NCBI RefSeq assembly: GCF_020483305.1
Contig: NZ_JACWAB010000003.1
Location: 124,001 to 188,000, forward strand
DNA from: Arthrobacter sp. UM1
GTDB lineage: Bacteria > Actinomycetota > Actinomycetes > Actinomycetales > Micrococcaceae
DNA: 64,000 nucleotides
Reading direction: 5' to 3'
Positions 20,445-29,926 of the stretch are shown here, in pieces. How positions within the stretch are numbered: position 1 is the stretch's first letter; every line of letters begins with the position of its first letter. Under the pieces are notes generated by a model. It was not told the origin of the DNA and ran no database searches. It worked only from the letters and a program-made list of their open reading frames with translations. The position numbers were made by a program, and so were the translations under genes.

Positions 20445-21757
20445 CGCAACAACCCTTCGTAGTGACGCTGCTGGAGCTGAGCGTCGATCTGCTTGACGGT
20501 CTCCAGTCCGACGCCGACCATGATGAGGATCGAGGTGCCGCCGAACGGGAAGTTCTGGTTGGCGCCCACCGAGACCAGCGCCACGAGCGGAACCGCGGCG
20601 ATGAGGCCCAGGTAGAGCGCGCCCGGAAGAGTGATCCGGCTGATGACATGGCGCAGGTAGTCCGCCGTGGGGCGGCCCGCTCGCACGCCGGGGATGAACC
20701 CGCCGTACTTGGTCATGTTGTCCGAGACCTCTTCGGGGTTGAAGGTGATCGTCACATAGAAGTATGTGAAGAAGATGATGAGGACGAAGTACAGGATCAT
20801 GTAGAGCGGGTGGTCGCCCTTGACGAGGTTCCCGTTGATCCACTGGACCCACTCCGGGGGCGTCTTGCCCGGCTCGTGCGGCGTGTTGAACTGCGCGATG
20901 AGAGCCGGCAGATACAGCATCGACGAGGCGAAGATGACCGGGATGACGCCGGCCATGTTGACCTTGAGCGGGATGTAGGTGGTGGTTCCGCCGAAGGAGC
21001 GGCGGCCGATCATGCGCTTCGCATACTGCACGGGGATGCGCCGCTGGGACTGCTCCACGAAGATGACGCCGACGACGATGACGAGTCCGATGGCGATCAC
21101 GATGGAGAACACGCCCCAGCCCTTGGCCTGCTGGATGGCGCCCATCGAGGACGGGAAGCCCGAGGCGATCGAGGTGAAGATGAGCAGGGACATTCCGTTG
21201 CCCACGCCCTTCTCCGTGATGAGCTCGCCCATCCACATGATGAGGCCCGTGCCCGCCGTGAGCGTCACGATCATGAGCAGGATGGTGACGATGTTGTCGT
21301 CCGGGATGATCGGCAGCGGGCACTGGTTGTTGAACAGGGCGCCGGTGCGAGCCGTGGTGATGAGCGTGGTGGCATTGAGCACGCCCAGCGCGATGGTCAG
21401 GTAGCGCGTCCACTGCGTCAGCTTGGCCTGGCCCGACTGGCCCTCTTCGTGGAGCTCCTGGAAGCGCGGGACGATGACCCGGAGGAGCTGCACGATGATG
21501 CTCGCCGTGATGTACGGCATGATGCCCAGGGCGAAGATGGAGACCTGGAGGAGCGCGCCGCCGGAGAACAGGTTGATGAACTGGTAGGCGCCGCCCTGGG
21601 TGACGTTCAGGTTGAGGCACTGCTGCACGTTCGTGTAGCTCACTCCGGGCGCCGGGATGAAGACGCCGAGGCGGTACACGGCGATGATCATGAGCGTGAA
21701 CAGCAGCTTGCGGCGCAAGTCCGGCGTTCGAAAGGCACGGCCGATTGCTGTCAGCAA
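20441..21757 (-). CDS. secY: Preprotein translocase subunit SecY
   Basis: The pore of the Sec translocon. The 438 residues carry ten predicted membrane helices with the plug/TM2a region VSIFALGIMPYITASIIVQL and the cytosolic loops AGRPTADYLRHV and GGTSILIMVGVGLETVKQI. The start is TTG, supported by a GAGGAGG ribosome site (complement at 21762-21768) 4-7 nt upstream. Unlike classical spc operons, a hairpin and promoter separate it from rplO. Confidence 0.97.
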   Translation of the reverse strand: MLTAIGRAFRTPDLRRKLLFTLMIIAVYRLGVFIPAPGVSYTNVQQCLNLNVTQGGAYQFINLFSGGALLQVSIFALGIMPYITASIIVQLLRVIVPRFQELHEEGQSGQAKLTQWTRYLTIALGVLNATTLITTARTGALFNNQCPLPIIPDDNIVTILLMIVTLTAGTGLIMWMGELITEKGVGNGMSLLIFTSIASGFPSSMGAIQQAKGWGVFSIVIAIGLVIVVGVIFVEQSQRRIPVQYAKRMIGRRSFGGTTTYIPLKVNMAGVIPVIFASSMLYLPALIAQFNTPHEPGKTPPEWVQWINGNLVKGDHPLYMILYFVLIIFFTYFYVTITFNPEEVSDNMTKYGGFIPGVRAGRPTADYLRHVISRITLPGALYLGLIAAVPLVALVSVGANQNFPFGGTSILIMVGVGLETVKQIDAQLQQRHYEGLLR

Positions 21758-21841
21758 GTGTCCTCCTCAGACAGGTTTGTGAATTCGAGGCGAAGCTGCG
21801 CCTTCTCTTCAGCCTGCGCAGAACACAAGCCCAAGATCAGT

Positions 21842-21847
21842 AGTCTA
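21842..21847 (-). promoter_or_regulatory. secY -10 element TAGACT
   Basis: TAGACT on the minus strand, about 85 nt before the secY TTG. The -35 is weak. It is one of several identical hexamers upstream of translation-apparatus genes in this window. Confidence 0.4.
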
Positions 21848-21944
21848 CCGGCAGCAGCAGGGGGCGGGGTTCTCCCCTGGCGGAATCGGAGGGTCCTCTC
21901 AGCGTGAGGGGCCTGAGTCTCCGAAGGCCGCCCAGGTGACGAGC

Positions 21945-21983
21945 GAGGCCCGCGGGCATCCACTGGGGACGCCCACGGGCCTC
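21945..21983 (-). terminator. Terminator after rplO
   Basis: A 13-bp stem (21945-21957 with 21971-21983, one mismatch) around a 13-nt loop lies 61 bp beyond rplO. It closes the spc operon before secY. Confidence 0.65.
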
Positions 21984-22044
21984 TCATCTCACACGAGTCC
22001 CCGCCAGGCGGGGCCGGTGATCAGTCGTGATGCGACAGCGAGCT

Positions 22045-22509
22045 TCAGAGCTCGCCCTCGATCGAGCCGCCGGCGGCGGTGATCTTCTTCTCAGCCGACG
22101 CGGAGAAGGCGTGGACCTTCAGGTCGACCTTGACGTTGATGTCACCGCTGCCGAGCACCTTGACGAGCTCGTTCTTGCGCACGGCGCCCTTGGCGACGAG
22201 GTCGTCGACCGTGATGGTGCCGCCCTCCGGGAAGAGCTCCTGGATGCGGTCCAGGTTCACGACCTGGAACTCGACGCGGAACGGGTTCTTGAAGCCGCGC
22301 AGCTTCGGCAGGCGCATGTGCAGCGGAAGCTGACCGCCGGCGAAGCCTGCCTTGACCTGGTAGCGGGCCTTCGTGCCCTTGGTGCCGCGGCCGGCCGTCT
22401 TGCCCTTCGACGCCTCGCCTCGACCCACGCGGGTCTTGGCGGTCTTGGCGCCGGGAGCCGGACGGAGGTGGTGCACCTTGAGCGCGTGCTCGTTGGTGTT
22501 CTCTGCCAT
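22045..22509 (-). CDS. rplO: 50S ribosomal protein L15
   Basis: L15, a central assembly protein. The 154 residues include [20 protein letters not shown] near the N-terminus and a Gly-rich [11 protein letters not shown] stretch. Last gene of the spc operon here, 2 bp after rpmD. Confidence 0.98.
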   Translation of the reverse strand: MAENTNEHALKVHHLRPAPGAKTAKTRVGRGEASKGKTAGRGTKGTKARYQVKAGFAGGQLPLHMRLPKLRGFKNPFRVEFQVVNLDRIQELFPEGGTITVDDLVAKGAVRKNELVKVLGSGDINVKVDLKVHAFSASAEKKITAAGGSIEGEL

Positions 22510-22511
22510 TG

Positions 22512-22718
22512 TTACTTCGCCTCCTCGACCTGCACGAGGTGGGAAACAGTGTTGACCATGCCCACGGTCACCGCATCGGCCTTGCGCACGACGGAGTCGC
22601 CGATGTGCTTGAGGCCGAGGGAACGGAGCGTGTCACGCTGATTCTGCTTTCCGCCGATGCTGGAACGAATCTGAGTGATCTCGATGTTCGCGTCGCTTGC
22701 AGCCAAACGCTTAGCCAT
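22512..22718 (-). CDS. rpmD: 50S ribosomal protein L30
   Basis: The 68-residue protein has the family signature [25 protein letters not shown]. Start ATG at 22718 gives [11 protein letters not shown]; it lies 2 bp after rpsE and 2 bp before rplO. Confidence 0.98.
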   Translation of the reverse strand: MAKRLAASDANIEITQIRSSIGGKQNQRDTLRSLGLKHIGDSVVRKADAVTVGMVNTVSHLVQVEEAK

Positions 22719-22720
22719 GG

Positions 22721-23428
22721 TTACGCACCTGCCTTTTCGTTCTGCATTGCACGCAGGACGCTGGCCGGGACGACCTCGTCGAGCGCGAGGCCGCGGCGAG
22801 CGGCCACGGCGGCCGGCTCCTCGAGGCCCTTGAGGGCGGCGACGGTTGCGTGGACGATGTTGATCGCGTTGGACGAGCCCAGCGACTTCGAGAGGACGTC
22901 GTGGATGCCAGCGCACTCGAGGACGGCACGCACCGGACCGCCGGCGATCACGCCGGTACCCGGGGAGGCCGGACGCAGGAGGACGACGCCGGCGGCGTCC
23001 TCGCCCTGCACGAAGTGCGGAACCGTGCCAGCGATGCGCGGGACGCGGAAGAAGTTCTTCTTCGCCTCCTCGACCGCCTTCTGGATGGCCGAGGGAACTT
23101 CCTTGGCCTTGCCGTAGCCGACGCCGACCATGCCGTCGCCGTCGCCCACGACCACGAGGGCCGTGAAGCTGAAGCGGCGGCCGCCCTTGACGACCTTGGC
23201 GACGCGGTTGATGGTCACGACGCGCTCGAGGAACTTGTCCTTGTCGTCGTTCCGGCCGTTGTCACGGGAATCGCGGCCGCGGCCGCCGTCGCGACGGCCT
23301 CCGCGCTCGCCGCCGCGGCGCTGGCCGCGACGGTCCTCGTTCGAGCCGGCGCCTGCGGTGGCTTCAGTTGCCTCAGCAGCGTTTGCTTCAGTCACCTGAG
23401 TGTCCTTTTCCTTGTTTGCTTCGGTCAC
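22721..23428 (-). CDS. rpsE: 30S ribosomal protein S5
   Basis: S5 guards decoding fidelity and the mRNA entry helicase site. The 235-residue protein has an N-terminal extension of about 60 residues, first Ala/Glu-rich, then Arg/Gly-rich ([20 protein letters not shown]), before the core [20 protein letters not shown]. Such extensions are seen in actinobacteria. The start overlaps the rplR stop by 4 bp. Confidence 0.98.
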   Translation of the reverse strand: MTEANKEKDTQVTEANAAEATEATAGAGSNEDRRGQRRGGERGGRRDGGRGRDSRDNGRNDDKDKFLERVVTINRVAKVVKGGRRFSFTALVVVGDGDGMVGVGYGKAKEVPSAIQKAVEEAKKNFFRVPRIAGTVPHFVQGEDAAGVVLLRPASPGTGVIAGGPVRAVLECAGIHDVLSKSLGSSNAINIVHATVAALKGLEEPAAVAARRGLALDEVVPASVLRAMQNEKAGA

Positions 23429-23814
23429 AGTGCCAGCCCACCTTCCCGTGCGCCGTCCGCCACAGCCGCGATGCGGCCGTGGTAGCGGTTGCCGCCGCGG
23501 TCGAACACGACGGACTCGACGCCGGCCGACTTGGAGCGCTCGGCCACGAGCTCGCCGACGCGCTTGGCCTTGGCCGTCTTGTCACCGTCGAAGGAGCGGA
23601 GGTCCGCCTCCATGGTCGACGCCGACGCGACGGTGACGCCGCGGGAGTCGTCGACGACCTGGACGAAGATGTGACGAGCGGAGCGGTTGACGACCATGCG
23701 GGGCCGTGCAGCCGTGCCGTTGATGCGCTTGCGGATGCGGAGCTGACGGCGTGCGCGGGCAGCCGACTTGCTCTTCGAGTTGCGCTTCTTGTTGATGTTG
23801 ATCGCCATGGTCAC
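23425..23814 (-). CDS. rplR: 50S ribosomal protein L18
   Basis: L18 binds 5S rRNA. The 129 residues include [20 protein letters not shown] and [20 protein letters not shown], typical of the family. Overlaps both neighbours by 4 bp (ATGA), indicating translational coupling. Confidence 0.98.
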   Translation of the reverse strand: MTMAININKKRNSKSKSAARARRQLRIRKRINGTAARPRMVVNRSARHIFVQVVDDSRGVTVASASTMEADLRSFDGDKTAKAKRVGELVAERSKSAGVESVVFDRGGNRYHGRIAAVADGAREGGLAL

Positions 23815-24347
23815 TTACCAGCCTTTCCGACCTTGCGGCGGATCTGCTCGCCGGCGTAACGGACGCCCTTGCCCTTGTAGGGGTCGGGCTTGCGCAGCTT
23901 GCGGATGTTGGCGGAGACCTCGCCGACCTGCTGCTTGCTGATGCCCGAGACCGAGAACTTGGTGGGGCCCTCAACAGTGAAGGTGATGCCCTCCGGCGCC
24001 TTGACGGTGATCGGGTGCGAGTAGCCGAGGGCGAACTCGAGGTCCGAGCCCTTGGCCTGAACGCGGTAGCCGGTACCGACGATTTCGAGCTTCTTTTCGT
24101 ATCCCTGGGTCACGCCGATGATCAGGTTGTTGATCAGCGAACGGGTCAGACCGTGGAGGGACCGGGACTCACGCTGGTCGTCGGGACGGGACACCTCGAT
24201 GGTGTTGTCCTCGAGCGAGACGGAGATCGGCGATGCGACCTTGTGCTCAAGCGTGCCCTTCGGGCCCTTGACGGAGACGAGGTTGCCCTCGAGCTTGACC
24301 TCAACGCCGGCGGGAACCGAGATGGGGAGACGTCCAATGCGGGACAT
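23811..24347 (-). CDS. rplF: 50S ribosomal protein L6
   Basis: L6 lies near the factor-binding site. The 178 residues show the two repeated domains, with [16 protein letters not shown] and the C-terminal signature [16 protein letters not shown]. It follows rpsH by 27 bp. Confidence 0.98.
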   Translation of the reverse strand: MSRIGRLPISVPAGVEVKLEGNLVSVKGPKGTLEHKVASPISVSLEDNTIEVSRPDDQRESRSLHGLTRSLINNLIIGVTQGYEKKLEIVGTGYRVQAKGSDLEFALGYSHPITVKAPEGITFTVEGPTKFSVSGISKQQVGEVSANIRKLRKPDPYKGKGVRYAGEQIRRKVGKAGK

Positions 24348-24374
24348 TGTTTATTCCTTTCCCTTGTTCCCTGG

Positions 24375-24773
24375 TTACCAGACGTAGGCGAGGACTTCGC
24401 CGCCCACGCCCTTCTTGGCAGCCTGGCGGTCCGTGAGGAGACCGGAGGACGTGGACAGGATGGCGATGCCGAGTCCGCCCAGCACGTGCGGGAGGTTGGT
24501 CGACTTCGCGTACACGCGGAGGCCCGGCTTGGAGATGCGGCGGATGCCGGCGATCGAGCGCTCGCGCTGCGGACCGAACTTGAGGGTCAGCGTGAGGGTC
24601 TTGCCGACCTCAGCCTCTTCCTCGCTCCAGTCCTTGATGTAGCCCTCTGCCTTCAGGATGTCGGCAACGCGGGCCTTGAGCTTGCTGAACGGCATCGAGA
24701 CGGACTCGTGGTATGCCGAGTTTGCGTTGCGCAGACGCGTCAGCATGTCTGCGACGGGATCTGTCATGGTCAT
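24375..24773 (-). CDS. rpsH: 30S ribosomal protein S8
   Basis: S8 binds helix 21 of 16S rRNA and in many bacteria represses the spc operon. The 132 residues begin [18 protein letters not shown]; the second ATG (24767) is an alternative start. The family ending GILTD... appears as [22 protein letters not shown]. No rpsN type Z lies in the 64-bp gap to rplE. Confidence 0.98.
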   Translation of the reverse strand: MTMTDPVADMLTRLRNANSAYHESVSMPFSKLKARVADILKAEGYIKDWSEEEAEVGKTLTLTLKFGPQRERSIAGIRRISKPGLRVYAKSTNLPHVLGGLGIAILSTSSGLLTDRQAAKKGVGGEVLAYVW

Positions 24774-24837
24774 GACGGGGCCTTAGCCCTTCCTCATAAC
24801 GGTTTCCGCGGGTTTCGCGGACCTGTTACGTAGTGGT

Positions 24838-25404
24838 TTAGTTCTCGGTCTTGAACGGGAAGCCCAGCGCCTTGAGGAGCGCACGGCCTTCGTCGTCGGT
24901 CTTCGCGGTCGTGACGACCGTGATGTCCATGCCGCGGACGCGGTCGATCTTGTCCTGGTCGATCTCGTGGAACATCGACTGCTCGGTGAGACCGAAGGTG
25001 TAGTTGCCGTTGCCGTCGAACTGCTTGCCCGAGAGGCCGCGGAAGTCGCGGATACGCGGGAGAGCCAGCGTGACGAGGCGGTCGACGAACTCCCACATGC
25101 GGTCGCCGCGGAGCGTGACGTGGGCGCCGATCGGCATGCCCTCACGCAGCTTGAACTGGGCGATCGACTTGCGGGCCTTCGTGACCATCGGCTTCTGACC
25201 GGTGATCGCGGTGAGGTCGCGGACAGCGCCCTCGATGAGCTTGGAGTCCTTGGCGGCGTCTCCGACACCCATGTTGACGACGACCTTCACCAGGCCGGGG
25301 ACCTGGTTGACGTTGCCGTAGTTGAACTCGCCCTGGAGGCTCTCGCGAATCTCCGAGGCGTACTTGGCCTTCAGGCGCGGGGCGACTGCGGTGGTCTCAG
25401 TCAT
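24838..25404 (-). CDS. rplE: 50S ribosomal protein L5
   Basis: L5 binds 5S rRNA and the P-site tRNA. The 188 residues contain [40 protein letters not shown] and [21 protein letters not shown]. Its ATG overlaps the rplX stop by one base. Confidence 0.98.
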   Translation of the reverse strand: MTETTAVAPRLKAKYASEIRESLQGEFNYGNVNQVPGLVKVVVNMGVGDAAKDSKLIEGAVRDLTAITGQKPMVTKARKSIAQFKLREGMPIGAHVTLRGDRMWEFVDRLVTLALPRIRDFRGLSGKQFDGNGNYTFGLTEQSMFHEIDQDKIDRVRGMDITVVTTAKTDDEGRALLKALGFPFKTEN

Positions 25405-25763
25405 CAGAGATCCTTTCCAGTGGCCTTGGAGACGCGGATGCGGACGGTCTTCTCCTTGCCGTCACGCGTCACGGTCTCGAGTCGGTAGCCGACGCGGGTC
25501 GGCTTCTTGGTCTCGGGGTCGACGATGGCCACGTTGGAGATGTGGATCGGCGCCTCGACCTCGACGATGCCGCCCTCGGTGGTGCCCGAGGCAGTCTGGC
25601 CCGCGCGAACGTGCTTCTTGATGCGGTTGACGCCCTCGACGAGAACGCGGTTCTCCTTCGGGAGCACCTGCAGGACCTTGCCCTGCTTGCCGCGGTCACC
25701 GCCGCGCTCGGCCTTGGCGCCCGTGATCACCTGGACGAGATCGCCCTTCTTGATCTTTGCCAT
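25404..25763 (-). CDS. rplX: 50S ribosomal protein L24
   Basis: L24 is an assembly initiator with a KOW motif ([20 protein letters not shown]). The 119 residues include [15 protein letters not shown]. It follows rplN by 3 bp. Confidence 0.98.
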   Translation of the reverse strand: MAKIKKGDLVQVITGAKAERGGDRGKQGKVLQVLPKENRVLVEGVNRIKKHVRAGQTASGTTEGGIVEVEAPIHISNVAIVDPETKKPTRVGYRLETVTRDGKEKTVRIRVSKATGKDL

Positions 25764-25766
25764 GAG

Positions 25767-26135
25767 TTAGAGCACCTCCGGGGCGAGCGAGACGATCTTC
25801 ATGAAGCGCTTGTCACGCAGCTCGCGGCCCACCGGGCCGAAGATGCGCGTGCCGCGGGGGTCCCCGTCGTTCTTCAGAATGACCGCTGCGTTCTCATCGA
25901 ACTTGATGTAGGAACCATCCGCGCGGCGGCGTTCCTTGCGCGTGCGAACGATGACCGCCTTGACGACGTCACCCTTCTTCACGTTTCCGCCAGGAATGGC
26001 ATCCTTGACGGTGGCGACGATCACGTCGCCAATGCCTGCGTAGCGGCGTCCGGAACCGCCGAGAACACGGATGGCAAGGATCTCCTTGGCGCCCGTGTTG
26101 TCAGCGACCTTGAGCCGCGACTCCTGCTGAATCAA
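25767..26135 (-). CDS. rplN: 50S ribosomal protein L14
   Basis: L14 forms intersubunit bridges and binds the silencing factor RsfS. The 122 residues begin [20 protein letters not shown] and end [23 protein letters not shown], full length. In most bacteria it directly follows rpsQ. Here a pair of ABC exporter genes intervenes, and rplN has its own promoter and leader, so it starts the spc transcript. Confidence 0.98.
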   Translation of the reverse strand: MIQQESRLKVADNTGAKEILAIRVLGGSGRRYAGIGDVIVATVKDAIPGGNVKKGDVVKAVIVRTRKERRRADGSYIKFDENAAVILKNDGDPRGTRIFGPVGRELRDKRFMKIVSLAPEVL

Positions 26136-26161
26136 TGTCTACTCCTGTCGTCGCGCCGGTT

Positions 26162-26327
26162 CTCACGCACTCGCGTGAGCCTTGCGGAACGGTCTGTGTA
26201 CAACCCGCATTCCATGGCGTGACGCACTGGTCCGACCAGAGGGGCTGCGGGGTCTGCCGCCTGCCAGACTCCTCGGCGCAGAAGTGGGCGCGCGAAAAGG
26301 GCACAGGCGTACAGATCTTCCAGTCTA
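26162..26327 (-). promoter_or_regulatory. rplN promoter and leader
   Basis: TAGACT on the minus strand (26322-26327) overlaps the end of the upstream exporter gene and lies about 187 nt before the rplN ATG; a clear -35 is not visible. A perfect 7-bp hairpin with a 4-nt loop (26162-26179) stands just before the ribosome site and could be a target for feedback control. Confidence 0.45.
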
Positions 26328-28079
26328 CCCCCTGGTGCCAACCTCTGGCGAATCCTCCGAGACGAGCACTCCGTCATGCATCCTCAGCACCGCGTCGAAC
26401 GCCGGCAGGAGCGCGAGATCGTGGACCACGCTGACCGTCGTCGTCCCTTCGGGGAATGCCGAGAGGATGCGCTGCTGCTCCGGGAGGCTGTTTCCCGCGA
26501 AGGCCTCGTCGATGAGCACGACGGCGGGCCGGCACCAGAGGACCCGCAGCAGCGAGATGTCCCGGAGCTGCTTCACCGTGAGGTCGTCGCGCGTCATCGC
26601 CGCCTCGAGGTCCATGTCTGCGAGGGAGTCGAGCCCCGCGCCGCAGATCAGCTCCCCCACCTCCTCGGCAGCCCGGCCTCCCGAGCCGTCTGGCCCCATG
26701 AGGACGTTCTCGACGACGCTCCCGGCGAAATAGAACGGCTCCTGGCACACGTAGAGCATCTGCGGACGCCCGTCTGGTCCGAGGGAACGGCGCGCCTCCT
26801 GGGGCGGGAGGCCTTCGATGCGCACATCGCCCCGATCGGGCACGAGCTGACCCGCCAGGATGCGGATGAGCGTGCTCTTGCCCGCTCCGGACAGCCCCAC
26901 CAGCGCCGCGTGGGCGCCCGGGGGAACACGGAGGTCCACCCCGCGCAGGGTCGCCGCCGCCTCCGTGCGCGGCTTTCCGTCACGCGCCGCCGAGGGGTAA
27001 GAGAAGACGAGGCCCCGGCACTCGAGCGCATTCGCCGCGGTCTCCTTGCGGTCGGGGCGCCTTTCCGGCTCGCCGACCTGGGGGACCAGCCCGAGGCCGA
27101 TGACCCGCCGGAAGACGAGGCGGCACATCTGGACCTCCCCTGCCCAGAACGCCAGCTCGTTCAGCGGGTTCTTCAGCGACACTCCGAGCGCCGCGGCACT
27201 CGCCACCGCGGCCGCGGAGACCGCGCCCTGCGGAGCGGCGAGGGCCAGGAGCACCGGCCCGACGACGAGCAGGGCCGCTGCGAAGCCCTGGACGAGGTTC
27301 AGCTCCTTCACGAGCCTGCGGTCCTCCGTCTGGACGGTGAATCGCCCGTCGATGGCCCGGACAGCGTCGCGGCGCGTCTCCTGCAGCCATCCGGCCTGAG
27401 CAAGGAGTGCTCCGCCGAAGGCGAGTTCTGACGTGCGAGCCGTCACTGCGGCGTCGGCGCCCACAAGCCTGAGATTGACCGCGGCTGCCCGCGGAAGGTG
27501 AAGCCCCACCGCGGCAGCCGTCACTGCCACCGCTGCGAGCAGCGGAAGGACGAGCACTGGGGAGAGGAGCCAGAGGAACACCGCACCGGCGAGGGCATTG
27601 ACGCCGAGCAGGAGAACCGAGGGCACGCCGTTGGCCACGAGGTCCTCGACCCGCCGCGCATCGTGAACCGCCCGGGAGGTGAACGCGGACGCCCCCGCCC
27701 GCTCCACCTCGCGCGGCTCCGCCTTCAGCGTTCGGGCCACGCTGGTCCGGGTCAGCTCCCGGTAGACGGCGAGGCCGAACCCGAAGCTCATGCGCGTCTG
27801 CAGAGCCTCTGCCGTGGGCGCCACGAGGACGGTGAGCGCTCCCAGCAGGACAAGCAGCGCAAGGCTCCCGCCCTCACCGGTCACCAGACCCGTGGCCTCG
27901 CCGACCATGGCGGGACGCACCAGGAAGAGCGCAGCTCCCGCACTGGCCAGCGCCACACTCCACAGCGCAGCAGCCCGGTGAGGGCGCGCACAGGAGAGGA
28001 GCTCCCGGAGGACACGCCGGTCATCGGCCAAGGGAAGGCCGTCAGGAGCTGCGGAGGCTGTCCGCTCACGGCGTGTCAT
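26325..28079 (-). CDS. ABC exporter subunit with Walker A/B but no signature motif
   Basis: A 584-residue half-transporter: membrane domain (about residues 35-330, roughly six helices) and a C-terminal ATPase domain (about 350-575). Walker A GLSGAGKS (395-402), Q446 in YVCQEPF, Walker B VVLIDE (520-525) and the switch His553 are all present. The LSGGQ signature is gone: the position reads DLTVKQLRDI (499-508). It can therefore bind ATP but needs the signature of a partner, which the upstream gene supplies. The start at 28079 has a GGAGGGGAGG site and overlaps the partner gene by 14 bp. The substrate is unknown; nothing nearby points to one. Confidence 0.88.
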   Translation of the reverse strand: MTRRERTASAAPDGLPLADDRRVLRELLSCARPHRAAALWSVALASAGAALFLVRPAMVGEATGLVTGEGGSLALLVLLGALTVLVAPTAEALQTRMSFGFGLAVYRELTRTSVARTLKAEPREVERAGASAFTSRAVHDARRVEDLVANGVPSVLLLGVNALAGAVFLWLLSPVLVLPLLAAVAVTAAAVGLHLPRAAAVNLRLVGADAAVTARTSELAFGGALLAQAGWLQETRRDAVRAIDGRFTVQTEDRRLVKELNLVQGFAAALLVVGPVLLALAAPQGAVSAAAVASAAALGVSLKNPLNELAFWAGEVQMCRLVFRRVIGLGLVPQVGEPERRPDRKETAANALECRGLVFSYPSAARDGKPRTEAAATLRGVDLRVPPGAHAALVGLSGAGKSTLIRILAGQLVPDRGDVRIEGLPPQEARRSLGPDGRPQMLYVCQEPFYFAGSVVENVLMGPDGSGGRAAEEVGELICGAGLDSLADMDLEAAMTRDDLTVKQLRDISLLRVLWCRPAVVLIDEAFAGNSLPEQQRILSAFPEGTTTVSVVHDLALLPAFDAVLRMHDGVLVSEDSPEVGTRG

Positions 28080-29415
28080 GATGCGGCCTCCCCTCCGGCA
28101 TGCCCTCGCCGTGCAGCACCACCCCGTCCATGGCGGACAGACGTTCCAGGATCGCGGCTCGCGTCAGCTCGTCGACGGAGTCCAACGCTCCGTCCAGGAC
28201 CAGAGGAGCCTGCGGTTGGGGCTCTGCATCCGGACTGGTGCCCTCCAAGCGCCCTCCCGCCAGGGCCTTCGCCAGGACCAGCCGTTGGCGTTGGCCTCCC
28301 GAGAGCACGGCCGCGGGACTCTCGCCCGAATCGAGGCCACCCGAAGGAAAGCGGTCCAAGATCTCGCGCGCACACGCAACATCCAAGGCGGCCGCCGTCG
28401 CCGGCTCCTCTGCCTCCTTGATGAGACGCGTGAACGCACCCTGAGTCAACGGCGTGTCGAAGAAGATCCTGGCCGGAGCGTGCGGCAGCTGCACCTCTGC
28501 ACCCATCTCCTCCGCGCCTCCATCCTCCGCACTAGGGCCGAGGATCTCCGCGATGCGGGTCTCCCCCTCAGCCCCCGCCTGGCGGAGATGGAACAGCTCG
28601 ACGAGCCACGGCAGCGGTGCGGCCACAAACGGGAACAGGAGAAGCGCACCTGTCGCGCCGGCTGTGTCCACCAGCCCGGCCTGCGACAGAAGAAGGCAGG
28701 CCACAACGAAGGCGACGAACGAGAGACCTCCGAGTGCGGCCTGGATTCCACCGTGGTTCGCGTGGACGCGCAGGACCCGGAGATCGTGCCGGAGGGAATC
28801 GTCCAGGCTCACGCGGTGCCACTCCGCCATCCCCTCAGCCGCTCGCAGACCGCTGATGAGGCGGGAGGAGCGGGAGATCTCCTCGATCCGCTGGACGGAC
28901 GACCCATACGAGGTACGGGCTGCGGCGATTCCGGACGTGGATCTGCGACCGACCGTGACCATGACGGCATAGGACACCGAGGCGAAGACGGCGATGACCG
29001 CGGCAAGCCAGATGCTGACCCAGCCGATCCCGATGAAGGCTGCCCCCGCGACGAGGCAGCGTGACAGAGCGTCGGGGACTGCACGGCGCGCCCGTGCCAC
29101 ACCCGGAACATCCGAGGTGAGCACCGACGTGTAGCCCCGCGAGTCCGGACGGCCGCCCAGCACCACAGCCGATCCGAGGAATCGGCTCCACTCCATTCCG
29201 ATAGCCGTCACGGTGGAGAAGCCGAAGGCCGAGAGGACGCCTTCCAGGAGAGCCAGCGCGACCAGCAGCATGACGAGCTCCCCTTGGACGTGCCCGCGCG
29301 CCAGTCCCTCGAGCACCTGCCCTAGAACGAGGCCCAGCGACGTCGCGGTTCCCGCACTGAGCAGTCCGATCAGGACCGCAGCAGCGAAGCGGGCACGGCG
29401 CGGCTGCCGGTCCAC
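28066..29415 (-). CDS. ABC exporter subunit with signature motif but no Walker A (truncated ATPase domain)
   Basis: A 449-residue half-transporter: membrane domain (about 10-280) followed by a reduced ATPase domain (about 285-449). The stretch that should hold beta-strand 1, Walker A and the Q-loop is absent; homology resumes at RIFFDTPLTQGAF, which normally follows the Q-loop. A perfect signature LSGGQRQRLVLAKAL (371-385) remains, and Walker B is PLVLDGALDS with Gly409 replacing the catalytic Glu. Other frames do not encode a P-loop, so it is not an obvious frameshift. I chose GTG at 29415 (GGAGG 9 nt upstream); the longer ORF to 29541 has an unlikely N-terminus. Confidence 0.85.
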   Translation of the reverse strand: MDRQPRRARFAAAVLIGLLSAGTATSLGLVLGQVLEGLARGHVQGELVMLLVALALLEGVLSAFGFSTVTAIGMEWSRFLGSAVVLGGRPDSRGYTSVLTSDVPGVARARRAVPDALSRCLVAGAAFIGIGWVSIWLAAVIAVFASVSYAVMVTVGRRSTSGIAAARTSYGSSVQRIEEISRSSRLISGLRAAEGMAEWHRVSLDDSLRHDLRVLRVHANHGGIQAALGGLSFVAFVVACLLLSQAGLVDTAGATGALLLFPFVAAPLPWLVELFHLRQAGAEGETRIAEILGPSAEDGGAEEMGAEVQLPHAPARIFFDTPLTQGAFTRLIKEAEEPATAAALDVACAREILDRFPSGGLDSGESPAAVLSGGQRQRLVLAKALAGGRLEGTSPDAEPQPQAPLVLDGALDSVDELTRAAILERLSAMDGVVLHGEGMPEGRPHHDTP

Positions 29416-29557
29416 CGAAAATGACCTCCAGCGAGGGCCGGAACCACGAGCCGTCCTCACAGCCGCCCGTCCTGATGTGAGCGGTCTCCGAGAGATGCAC
29501 TCGGAGGTTCCGACGTGTTGCACATACGCACGTCTTATCACATCGGCTGGCTCAGAC
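29416..29557 (-). other. Leader of the ABC exporter pair
   Basis: The spacer between the rpsQ terminator and the exporter genes holds a 7-bp hairpin (29486-29492 with 29500-29506) and a GATGTGA/TCACATC inverted repeat about 55 bp apart. A possible minus-strand promoter reads TTCGTC-N17-TAAGAC near its right end. None is strong. Confidence 0.3.
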
Positions 29558-29604
29558 GAAAACGAGGCCCCGCTCCCCCGGTGTTCCGGGGAGGCGGGGC
29601 CTCG
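29558..29604 (-). terminator. Strong intrinsic terminator after rpsQ
   Basis: An 11-bp perfect outer stem (29563-29573 with 29594-29604) continues into a near-perfect inner stem, and the minus-strand transcript then reads TTTTC. It lies 31 bp after rpsQ and ends the S10 operon before the exporter genes. Confidence 0.85.
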
Positions 29605-29635
29605 GTGGTTCGGCGGTGCCGAGTCGGGACGGCTC

Positions 29636-29926
29636 TTAGCGAGCGCGCTCCACGATCTCGACGAGGCGCCAGTTCTTCGTCGCCGCCATCGGGCGGGTCT
29701 CGGCGATCACGACGAGGTCGCCGACGCCGGCGGTGTTCTCCTCGTCATGGGCCTTGATCTTCGACGTCCGGCGGATGACCTTGCCGTACAGGGCGTGCTT
29801 CACGCGGTCCTCGACCTCAACCGTGATCGTCTTCTCCATCTTCGTGGAGACGACGTAACCGCGGCGGGTCTTGCGGTAACCGCGCTCGGTGGCCTTCTCA
29901 GTCACTGCGACTTCCTTCTCGCTCAC
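29636..29926 (-). CDS. rpsQ: 30S ribosomal protein S17
   Basis: S17 is an early 16S rRNA binder. The 96 residues contain [20 protein letters not shown] and [21 protein letters not shown]. It overlaps rpmC by 4 bp and is the last gene of the S10 operon here because a terminator follows. Confidence 0.98.
   Translation of the reverse strand: MSEKEVAVTEKATERGYRKTRRGYVVSTKMEKTITVEVEDRVKHALYGKVIRRTSKIKAHDEENTAGVGDLVVIAETRPMAATKNWRLVEIVERAR

Noticed and set aside
24774-24837. A possible rpsN (S14 type Z) between rplE and rpsH
   Set aside because: The gap is only 64 bp and holds no frame. In this family rpsN often lies with rpmB and rpmG elsewhere, so its absence here is not remarkable.
28066-29541. 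A frameshift explaining the missing Walker A motif
   Set aside because: I looked in the other two minus-strand frames between the membrane domain and the signature and found no GxxGxGK[ST]. The frame itself is uninterrupted and retains good codon bias, so a deletion fits better.
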